From Candidatus Staskawiczbacteria bacterium RIFCSPHIGHO2_02_FULL_34_10 (GTDB lineage: Bacteria > Patescibacteriota > Minisyncoccia > Minisyncoccales > Staskawiczbacteraceae), in contig MHOR01000011.1 of NCBI GenBank assembly GCA_001821915.1, positions 1-8,564 on the forward strand: 8,564 nucleotides of DNA. Direction: 5' to 3'. The translations under genes and the position numbers were made by a program. Within the stretch, counting starts at the first letter, position 1; the number at the start of each line of letters is the position of its first letter. This document shows, piece after piece, positions 1 through 4,315 of the stretch. A model generated the notes under the pieces. It did no database searches and was not told the DNA's origin. It was given only the letters and a program-made list of their open reading frames with translations.

Positions 1-218
1 CATTTTTTTGGGAAGTGGAACTAAGAACCACTTCACAGGGGCATCCAGATTACCGCGTTATTGAGCAAGAAAAAGCCCGCCAAATCCAAGCTATTTATCC
101 TTTGATAGGCAAATATTTAATGGTGGACTTTAACGACTATGACTTTGCTCGCCGCGGTGACACTAAAAAAATTGAAAGCAAAGAGCAAGAGCTAAAAGCA
201 TTTTTAAACAAGGTATAA
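1..218 (+). CDS. C-terminal fragment, possibly ThyX-like thymidylate synthase
   Basis: This is an open frame running in from the left edge (first whole codon at base 3) and ending at TAA 216-218, so only about the last 72 residues are visible. A GTG at 15 lies in frame, but the frame is open upstream and no ribosome site precedes it, so I treat it as an internal Val codon. The segment begins FFWEVELRTTSQGHPDYR and ends in a charged, helix-like tail. The ELRTT-QGHP-YR pattern followed by a YPLIGKY-like stretch recalls, from memory, the C-terminus of flavin-dependent thymidylate synthase (ThyX) relatives, which methylate dUMP to dTMP. That assignment is tentative because the FAD and dUMP binding motifs would lie outside the window. 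It is followed 11 bases later by an intrinsic terminator, so it ends its transcription unit. Confidence 0.6.
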   Translation, partial: FFWEVELRTTSQGHPDYRVIEQEKARQIQAIYPLIGKYLMVDFNDYDFARRGDTKKIESKEQELKAFLNKV

Positions 219-229
219 TTTTTAACAGG

Positions 230-256
230 CCAGCGCCAAAAACGCTGGTTTTTTTT
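230..256 (+). terminator. Rho-independent terminator after the first gene
   Basis: A perfect 6-bp stem CCAGCG/CGCTGG (230-235 with 243-248) encloses a 7-base A-rich loop and is followed by eight T (249-256). It lies 11 bases after the TAA of the partial gene and is a textbook intrinsic terminator for it. Confidence 0.9.
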
Positions 257-264
257 GTGGATTT

Positions 265-273
265 TGATATAGT
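265..273 (+). promoter_or_regulatory. Extended -10 promoter for the CxxC protein gene
   Basis: TGATATAGT is a TGn extended -10 (TATAGT at 268-273) starting 8 bases after the preceding T-run. No good -35 hexamer sits at 16-18 bp spacing, since that region is the terminator stem. Transcription would start near 280. The -10 overlaps the left arm of a 7-bp hairpin, AGTAAAA (271-277) with TTTTACT (282-288), so only part of the hairpin would be in the transcript. The gatB promoter has nearly the same extended -10 (TGATATATT), which supports the call. Confidence 0.5.
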
Positions 274-305
274 AAAAGCGGTTTTACTTTCAGATCTTTG
301 ACAAA

Positions 306-312
306 AAGGAGG
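306..312 (+). promoter_or_regulatory. Strong Shine-Dalgarno that fixes the ATG at 319
   Basis: AAGGAGG ends 6 bases before ATG 319. It rules out the in-frame TTG at 298, which lies upstream of the ribosome site and would put the site inside the coding sequence. Confidence 0.85.
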
Positions 313-318
313 ACGAAT

Positions 319-1323
319 ATGTCTTGCTCAAGTAAATTTATCTTTTTCCACGAAGAAAATATTCCTTGTTGGTATGAGCTTTCGTTTGATGAAAAAACAC
401 TGGCGATTATTGTAAGGCTCCACAAAGATTTTGTAGAATTCTGTCTTTCAATAAAAGAAGGTAGTTTTGTAGAATCTTTTATGAAAGAGTTTAAGTTTTC
501 TAGCTTTAACGGAAATCTCACAAAGGGAAACTTTGGTTTTGAAGAATCTTTCAAAAGAATGGGAGAAGAAAATAACTTCGTTGTTTTTTCAGTTCCCATT
601 CCTGCGCTAGAAAAAATACGGATGAAAACATGCGGTTATTGCCAAGGACACAAAAAAGATATGCTCTTTGGCGAAGATTGTACAAAATGCAACGCAACAG
701 GACAAGAATCAAGAATGAAAATTTGCGCCTCTTGCGATAATGGAAGGAGTTTTTCTGGGGAAGATTGTAGATGGTGCGAGGGAAGAGGCCAAGCAGTAGA
801 CTCATATATGGATTGGAATCGGCTATTTGCGATTTCGGCAACGTTCACGTTATTTTTTGAGTTTGCTTCTTTTGGCCAATATACAGACAAGATAATTACT
901 TCAAAATTTCCGCAGTTGATTTTAGTTAATACTACTACTGCCAAAGGTATGCACGGAGGGTCGCTGGATGGTGCCTATAGTATACCCTTGGTCAATTGGC
1001 TTACATCTTTGACGATAAATAAACAAATAGAGGAAGTGGTTTCTGCGATGGTTCAAACGTGTAAGAAAATAAATGGCAGATTTGATGATTTTGATGAGAT
1101 AAATACATGGGCAAGAGTTAGTAATAGTTACGGGTGTCTTCACATTAATTGTCCAGGAGATAGAAGTGGTCTATATCCAAGCTTACTTGGCAACATTGCC
1201 TATGGCAGAGGGTATCAATTTTCGTGTCACAACGTTGATAGCCCAGACCAACAGTTAACTCTTTTAGCGGGTCTTGGCGCATTGTGCGACAAGGCAAGAA
1301 AAGAGATAAAAAATATTAATTAG
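319..1323 (+). CDS. Hypothetical protein with tandem DnaJ-like CxxC zinc module
   Basis: This gene encodes 334 residues and I do not recognise the family. Residues 1-95 are a mixed segment beginning MSCSSKFIFFHEENIPCWYE, without metal motifs. Residues 105-153 carry four CxxC pairs: C105/C108, C121/C124, C136/C139 and C150/C153, several followed by G as in the CxxCxGxG repeats of the DnaJ (Hsp40) cysteine-rich domain. The module looks like an internal duplication: each half has two CxxC pairs with a GED just before the second. Residues 160-334 are a globular-looking region with GMHGGSLDGAY near 210 and CLHINCPGD near 270. There is no signal peptide, J domain or clear transmembrane helix, so it is not a DnaJ. 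Zinc binding is inferred from cysteine spacing. The gene is monocistronic, with its own promoter, strong Shine-Dalgarno and terminator. Possible roles are protein or nucleic-acid binding; no function can be assigned. Confidence 0.85.
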   Translation: MSCSSKFIFFHEENIPCWYELSFDEKTLAIIVRLHKDFVEFCLSIKEGSFVESFMKEFKFSSFNGNLTKGNFGFEESFKRMGEENNFVVFSVPIPALEKIRMKTCGYCQGHKKDMLFGEDCTKCNATGQESRMKICASCDNGRSFSGEDCRWCEGRGQAVDSYMDWNRLFAISATFTLFFEFASFGQYTDKIITSKFPQLILVNTTTAKGMHGGSLDGAYSIPLVNWLTSLTINKQIEEVVSAMVQTCKKINGRFDDFDEINTWARVSNSYGCLHINCPGDRSGLYPSLLGNIAYGRGYQFSCHNVDSPDQQLTLLAGLGALCDKARKEIKNIN

Positions 1324-1330
1324 TAAATAT

Positions 1331-1356
1331 AGCGGCGTCAAAAAAGCCGCTTTTTT
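1331..1356 (+). terminator. Rho-independent terminator after the CxxC protein gene
   Basis: The stem AGCGGC/GCCGCT (1331-1336 with 1346-1351) has a 9-base loop, and its last T begins a six-T run. It starts 7 bases after the TAG stop and separates this gene from the gatB promoter, whose -35 begins two bases after the T-run. Confidence 0.9.
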
Positions 1357-1357
1357 A

Positions 1358-1386
1358 TTGTAAAAAAAGGTAAATTTTGATATATT
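1358..1386 (+). promoter_or_regulatory. gatB promoter, predicted to give a leaderless mRNA
   Basis: The -35 is TTGTAA (1358-1363, four of six consensus bases). A 17-bp spacer follows, then -10 TATATT (1381-1386) preceded by TGA, making an extended -10. The hexamer occupies exactly -12 to -7 relative to the A of the gatB ATG at 1393, so transcription should begin at or very near the start codon. No Shine-Dalgarno lies within 15 bases of the ATG. Confidence 0.6.
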
Positions 1387-1392
1387 TATAGT

Positions 1393-2874
1393 ATGTATAG
1401 ACCTACAATTGGCTTAGAAATTCACACTGAGTTAAACACTAATTCAAAGATGTTTTGCTCTTGCAAGAATGATCCCAATGAAAAGCGACCAAATTTTAAT
1501 ATTTGTCCGGTTTGTAGCGCGCAACCCGGAACGCTTCCCGTTGCCAATGAAGATGCAATAAAAAAAGTTATAAAAACTGGCTTGGCACTGAATTGTAAAA
1601 TTGCTGAAAATTCAAAGTTTGATAGGAAAAATTATTTTTATCCGGATTTGCCAAAAGGGTATCAAATTTCCCAGTATGACCAGCCTTTTTGTGAAAACGG
1701 ATATCTAGAAATTGGTGGAAGGAAAATAGGAATTACTAGAATTCATTTAGAAGAAGATACGGGAAGCTTGGTACACTCAGAAGGAGCTGACTATTCCTTA
1801 ATTAATTTTAATAGAGCCGGAGTACCATTAATGGAATTAGTTACCGAGCCTTGCCTTACTTCAGGAGAACAAGCCAAAAAGTTTGCCGAAGAGTTACAGT
1901 TAATTTTTAGATATTTAGGTGTTTCTGATGCCGACATGGAAAAAGGATTAATGCGAGTAGAAGTAAATATTAGCGTGAGTAAAACTAACCCGCCTTCGCA
2001 CAAGGCTTTGGCAGGGCAAAGAAAATTGGGAACAAAAGTTGAAATTAAAAACTTAAATTCGTTTCGCGTGGTACAAAAGGCAATTGATTTTGAAATTGCG
2101 CGCCAGATAGAATTATTGGAAGCAGGAGAAAAAGTAGTGCAAGAAACTCGTGGCTGGCATGACAAAAAAGAAGTTACCTTTTCGCAAAGAGAAAAAGAAT
2201 CGGCTCATGATTATAGATATTTTCCAGAGCCGGATTTATTATCAATTAATTTTGAAAAAAAATATATTGAAAAAATAAAATCAGAAATCCCTGAATTGCC
2301 AGAGCAGAAGAGAAAAAGATTTGCCAAAGAATATGGATTAGAAGAAAGACTAGTAGAAGTTTTTATTGGAAACAAGGATTTAAGCGAGTATTTTGAAAAA
2401 GTTATTTCAGAGCTTGATGAATGGATTGACCAGAAAAGTGACAAAGAGCTAAAAGAAGTTATAAAATTATCTTCAAATTATCTTATATCTGATGTATTGG
2501 GGATTTTGGGTGGTAAACAATTTATTGAGAAAGATTTTAAGATTACTCCGGAAAATTTTGCTGAATTCATCAAAATGATTTACCAACAAGAAATTAATAG
2601 TAAAATCGCAAAAATGGTGTTGCTAGAAATGTATAATACCGGAGTTGACCCATCAACTATTGTGGATGAAAATAAATGGGGGCAGATGAGAGATGATGGG
2701 GAATTAGAAAAAATAATTAAACAAGTTATTGAAAAAAATCAAAAAGCAGTTTTAGATTATAAATCAGGAAACCAAAACACTTTGCAATTTTTATCAGGTC
2801 AAGTAATGTCTGCCACTCGCGGAACGGCCAATCCCCAAAAAACCAGGGAGTTATTGGAGAAACTACTCTCTTAG
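1393..2874 (+). CDS. gatB: Asp-tRNA(Asn)/Glu-tRNA(Gln) amidotransferase subunit B
   Basis: GatB is the tRNA-binding kinase subunit of the cytoplasmic GatCAB complex. It phosphorylates the side chain of mischarged Glu-tRNA(Gln) or Asp-tRNA(Asn), which is then amidated with ammonia from GatA. The protein is 493 residues, close to the family norm (about 475-485). The N-terminus IGLEIHTEL is typical. Zinc ligands are C22, C24, C38 and C41 (CxC then CPxC), followed by PGTLP. Also present are the catalytic-cradle motif HLEEDTGS (118-125), VEIKNLNSFR (216-225), and the RGWHD to HDYRYFPEPDL block (253-282). The C-terminal part from about residue 340 is the helical GatB/YqeY tRNA-binding domain. gatA and gatC are not in the window. 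No ribosome site precedes the ATG, consistent with leaderless translation. The zinc-ribbon gene follows 30 bases downstream. Confidence 0.97.
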   Translation: MYRPTIGLEIHTELNTNSKMFCSCKNDPNEKRPNFNICPVCSAQPGTLPVANEDAIKKVIKTGLALNCKIAENSKFDRKNYFYPDLPKGYQISQYDQPFCENGYLEIGGRKIGITRIHLEEDTGSLVHSEGADYSLINFNRAGVPLMELVTEPCLTSGEQAKKFAEELQLIFRYLGVSDADMEKGLMRVEVNISVSKTNPPSHKALAGQRKLGTKVEIKNLNSFRVVQKAIDFEIARQIELLEAGEKVVQETRGWHDKKEVTFSQREKESAHDYRYFPEPDLLSINFEKKYIEKIKSEIPELPEQKRKRFAKEYGLEERLVEVFIGNKDLSEYFEKVISELDEWIDQKSDKELKEVIKLSSNYLISDVLGILGGKQFIEKDFKITPENFAEFIKMIYQQEINSKIAKMVLLEMYNTGVDPSTIVDENKWGQMRDDGELEKIIKQVIEKNQKAVLDYKSGNQNTLQFLSGQVMSATRGTANPQKTRELLEKLLS

Positions 2875-2892
2875 TGGATTTTTCACAATAAG

Positions 2893-2899
2893 AAGGAGG
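2893..2899 (+). promoter_or_regulatory. Strong Shine-Dalgarno preceding a non-standard start
   Basis: AAGGAGG ends 5 bases before ATA at 2905. No ATG, GTG or TTG is in a usable position downstream in the frame that encodes the zinc-ribbon protein, so this site points to an AUA start. Confidence 0.7.
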
Positions 2900-2904
2900 A
2901 AGTT

Positions 2905-3120
2905 ATAGTCAAAGAGTGCTTAGGCAATAACTACAACATCGAATGTCCTTATTGTGGCAAAATCAACCATTACCCGGTGGATACGCTAGTCAAAAGTGCC
3001 GATGGAGTTTGCTATGATTTCAATAAGCTTTGTTTTTACTGTAAACAGTCAGTCCACTACAAGGGAATGAAGGGAAAAGATAAACAAGGCTTTAGTAGTA
3101 TTAATCTTACTGCTACGTAA
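2905..3120 (+). CDS. Small zinc-ribbon-like protein, apparent AUA start
   Basis: This is a 71-residue frame ending at TAA 3118-3120, missed by ordinary gene calling because it lacks a standard start codon. CPYCGK (C14/C17) and CFYCKQ (C43/C46), with extra C5 and C36, form a two-knuckle zinc-ribbon pattern in a small soluble protein. A coding region is supported by the paired CxxC motifs, the perfect Shine-Dalgarno at 2893-2899 and the clean stop. The frame is open back to the gatB stop, but the only candidate start at proper spacing is ATA 2905 (GTC 2908 is less likely). The first in-frame GTG falls after the first CxxC and would destroy the fold. It lies 30 bases after gatB, probably in the same transcript, and is followed by a terminator. 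The family is not recognised; a nucleic-acid or translation-related role is only a guess. A sequencing error ATG to ATA is possible. Confidence 0.7.
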   Translation: MVKECLGNNYNIECPYCGKINHYPVDTLVKSADGVCYDFNKLCFYCKQSVHYKGMKGKDKQGFSSINLTAT

Positions 3121-3131
3121 TCAAATGGGGG

Positions 3132-4061
3132 CTAAAGCAGAAAATGTTTAATTGCATTTTCTGCTTCTTTATAGTTACTGATCCAGTAAATTTGTTTATC
3201 TCGCTTAAACCACGTCATTTGTCTTTTTGCGAAATGTTCTATTTCTTTTTGTAAAGTTACCATAATTTCCCTTTTCTTTTCGTAATATTGTGCCTGCCCA
3301 CAATGCTGCGCATAGCGCTGTAGGCGGGCGACAAATCGGTATTCCAAACCCAGTTCTTCAAGACGCTTGAATGAAAGTTTAGAATTTTTTAACCCTTCGA
3401 CTCCATTCAGGGTAAGTGTTCTTACTTCTGTAATTATTCCGTTAATTCTTTTTTGCAGTCTTATTTTAATTAGTTTTTTCAGTTCTTCTGGAGATTTTTT
3501 TATGCCAATTTGTAAAATATTAAATTGTGTATTCCTTTTAATAATGGGAACAGGCATTATTCGGGCTATCTCGATAGCCCGAATAAGACGGTGGGGATTT
3601 TTTGCATCAATATTTTCTGCTCTTATTGAATCTAATTTTTTTAACATTAAAAATAACTCTTCAACAGTTTTTTTTCCCAAATTTTTTCTTAGTTTCCAGT
3701 TTGGGGCAACTTCTGGAATTGAAATTCCATCAACTATTGATTGTAGATAAAAACCACTGCCACCAACCAAAAAAGGAAGAGAGTTTCTTTTTTGAGTCTC
3801 TTTTATTTTTTTTAGCGCAAGTTTTTGAAATTGCGCTACAGAAAATTTTCTAGCAGGATTTGCTACATCTAAAAGATGGTGGGGGATGCCTTGCATTTCC
3901 TTCTTGGTAATTTTACCCGATCCAATATTAAGCCCTTTATAGACTTGGCGAGAATCAGCAGAAATAATCTCACCACCAAATTTTTTGGCTAATTTTATAG
4001 ATAAATTTGTTTTTCCAGAAGCGGTAGGACCGAGTATTACTACAAGTTTATTGTTTTTCAT
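3132..4061 (-). CDS. miaA: tRNA dimethylallyltransferase
   Basis: MiaA transfers the dimethylallyl group of DMAPP to N6 of A37 in tRNAs reading codons that start with U, giving i6A37, which stabilises codon pairing. The protein is 309 residues, a usual length. It shows the P-loop GPTASGKT (11-18), the substrate-binding DSRQVY (36-41), GGSGFY (100-105), NPHRLIRAIEI (155-165) and the C-terminal AKRQMTWFKRD block (278-288). Three repeat-like DNA segments lie inside the gene. A palindrome at 3292-3329 adds about 9-12 residues (within 247-258) between the conserved LGLEYRFVAR and YYEKK. A CCCT..AGGG palindrome at 3392-3413 encodes TLNGVEG near 217-223. A perfect inverted repeat at 3557-3586 spans the conserved RLIRAIEI motif. 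No Shine-Dalgarno precedes the ATG; a 12-codon leader ORF ends 2 bases upstream, so translation may be coupled to it. The 3' end faces the zinc-ribbon gene with an 11-base gap. Confidence 0.97.
   Translation of the reverse strand: MKNNKLVVILGPTASGKTNLSIKLAKKFGGEIISADSRQVYKGLNIGSGKITKKEMQGIPHHLLDVANPARKFSVAQFQKLALKKIKETQKRNSLPFLVGGSGFYLQSIVDGISIPEVAPNWKLRKNLGKKTVEELFLMLKKLDSIRAENIDAKNPHRLIRAIEIARIMPVPIIKRNTQFNILQIGIKKSPEELKKLIKIRLQKRINGIITEVRTLTLNGVEGLKNSKLSFKRLEELGLEYRFVARLQRYAQHCGQAQYYEKKREIMVTLQKEIEHFAKRQMTWFKRDKQIYWISNYKEAENAIKHFLL
3135..3170 (+). terminator. Terminator of the gatB unit, inside the 3' end of miaA
   Basis: A perfect 12-bp stem AAGCAGAAAATG (3135-3146) with CATTTTCTGCTT (3155-3166) and an 8-base loop is followed on the plus strand by a T-rich TTCTTTAT. 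It starts 15 bases after the TAA of the zinc-ribbon gene. The same bases encode the last residues of MiaA on the other strand. The T tract is imperfect, so efficiency is uncertain. There is no U-rich tail in the miaA direction. Confidence 0.65.
3292..3329 (-). repeat. Palindromic insertion element in frame within miaA
   Basis: This is an imperfect 38-bp palindrome. Arms 3292-3302 and 3319-3329 pair over 11 positions with one mismatch and one G-T pair, around an internal GCGC/GCGC hairpin. On the plus strand it contains CCTGCCCACAATGC (3293-3306), a 14-base exact match to the complement of 5427-5440 in the membrane-protein element. Its other end (AGCGCTGTAGGCGGGC) aligns with few differences to the complement of the left part of that element. 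It encodes a local excess of about 9-12 residues relative to the usual MiaA spacing between LEYR and AKRQ. No clear target duplication is visible. It is GC-rich against an AT-rich gene. Confidence 0.75.
3392..3413 (-). repeat. Short ACCCT...AGGGT palindrome within miaA
   Basis: ACCCT (3392-3396) and AGGGT (3409-3413) flank TCGACTCCATTC. On the minus strand this reads close to CCCTGAnnGGAGTCGAAGGG, which from memory is a dispersed repeat in many bacterial genomes. It encodes LNGVEG between EVRTL and LSFKRLEEL, a region usually shorter in MiaA. Calling it an insertion rests on this remembered consensus and on length. Confidence 0.5.
3557..3586. repeat. Perfect 14-bp inverted repeat over a conserved miaA motif
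   Basis: TTATTCGGGCTATC (3557-3570) and its exact complement (3573-3586) are separated by only two bases. On the minus strand it encodes LIRAIEIARI, of which RLIRAIEI is the conserved MiaA segment, so at least half of the palindrome is native coding sequence. Confidence 0.85.
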
Positions 4062-4063
4062 GA

Positions 4064-4102
4064 TTATTTAAAAAGCCCGTTAAGGGCAAAAAATAAATAC
4101 AT
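4064..4102 (-). CDS. Candidate miaA leader peptide MYLFFALNGLFK
   Basis: This is a 12-codon ORF whose TAA ends two bases before the miaA ATG. A GGAAAGG ribosome site lies just upstream (4112-4106 on the minus strand). Codons 2-5 are UAU UUA UUU UUU, and codon 11 is UUU. All begin with U, the codon class decoded by tRNAs that MiaA modifies. The terminator-like hairpin 4070-4087 is embedded in codons 6-10. miaA itself has no Shine-Dalgarno, so it may be translated by reinitiation after this ORF. A leader role in attenuation or coupling is inference. In AT-rich DNA a chance short ORF is possible, but ribosome site, position and codon content together favour function. Confidence 0.5.
   Translation of the reverse strand: MYLFFALNGLFK
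4070..4087 (-). terminator. Short terminator-like hairpin just before miaA
   Basis: Reading the minus strand, GCCC-TTAAC-GGGC is followed by five T. The stem is only 4 bp but all G-C. It ends 8 bases before the miaA ATG, inside the leader ORF. It is too close to miaA to be simply the end of another gene, so an attenuator is the likelier reading. Confidence 0.5.
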
Positions 4103-4119
4103 TTTCCTTTCCAGTTGCA

Positions 4120-4142
4120 TACCGCCGAAGCGGTAATTTTTT
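4120..4142 (+). terminator. Hairpin with T-run; UUCG tetraloop on the other strand
   Basis: TACCGC (4120-4125) and GCGGTA (4130-4135) form a 6-bp stem followed on the plus strand by ATTTTTT, a plus-strand terminator shape. No plus-strand gene ends nearby. On the minus strand the loop is C-UUCG-G, a very stable tetraloop, and the hairpin sits 7 bases upstream of the leader-peptide ribosome site, so it may belong to the miaA 5' leader. Direction is undecided. Confidence 0.5.
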
Positions 4143-4186
4143 CATTAGAAAAAATTAATGCAGTTGGCTTTTAAAATCTAAAGCGA

Positions 4187-4308
4187 GGAAGTTTTACTAA
4201 AAGAGCATCTCGGAGGCCAGTCCATTGTGACTGCCGAGAGTTAGGCGCGGTTAAAATATGCCAAGCATGTAATTTTAGACGACACCGCGCTCTTTTAGTA
4301 AAACTTCC
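4187..4308. other. Structured element: 19-bp inverted repeat enclosing two hairpins
   Basis: GGAAGTTTTACTAAAAGAG (4187-4205) and its exact complement (4290-4308) enclose 84 bases. Inside are two further hairpins. Hairpin A pairs TCTCGG/CCGAGA (4208-4213 with 4234-4239), then CAGTC/GACTG (4218-4222 with 4229-4233) with a one-sided AGGC bulge. Hairpin B pairs GCGCGGT/ACCGCGC (4245-4251 with 4284-4290), TAAAAT/ATTTTA and ATGC/GCAT around a CAA loop. The whole would fold as a three-way junction in either strand. It begins 7 bases after the stop of the minus-strand membrane-protein gene and contains no plausible ORF. AGCG occurs on both sides (4182-4185, 4310-4313). It could be a structured RNA, a 3'-end structure, or a small mobile element with terminal inverted repeats. 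I recognise no known RNA family. Confidence 0.7.
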
Positions 4309-4315
4309 GAGCGCC

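Noticed and set aside
281..288. GTTTTACT shared between the hairpin near 281 and the large inverted repeat arm at 4191
   Set aside because: An 8-base AT-rich match is expected by chance in this composition, and the flanks do not align.
298..318. TTG at 298 as start of the CxxC protein
   Set aside because: The strong AAGGAGG at 306-312 lies downstream of it and is correctly spaced for ATG 319.
222..1143. Several minus-strand frames opposite the CxxC protein gene
   Set aside because: They overlap one another and the sense gene has promoter, ribosome site, terminator and paired CxxC motifs. No expression signals support the antisense frames.
3367..3853. Plus-strand frames of 127 and 83 codons opposite miaA
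   Set aside because: They are complementary to a clearly conserved miaA and have no start signals or recognisable motifs; hydrophobic runs come from AT-rich antisense DNA.
4187..4308. tRNA or CRISPR repeat reading of the structured element
   Set aside because: No T-loop consensus, acceptor stem with CCA or anticodon arm is visible, and there is no repeat-spacer periodicity.
4182..4313. AGCG on both sides of the 19-bp inverted repeat as proof of transposition
   Set aside because: Four bases with a non-pairing base between repeat and arm is too weak; kept only as a hint.
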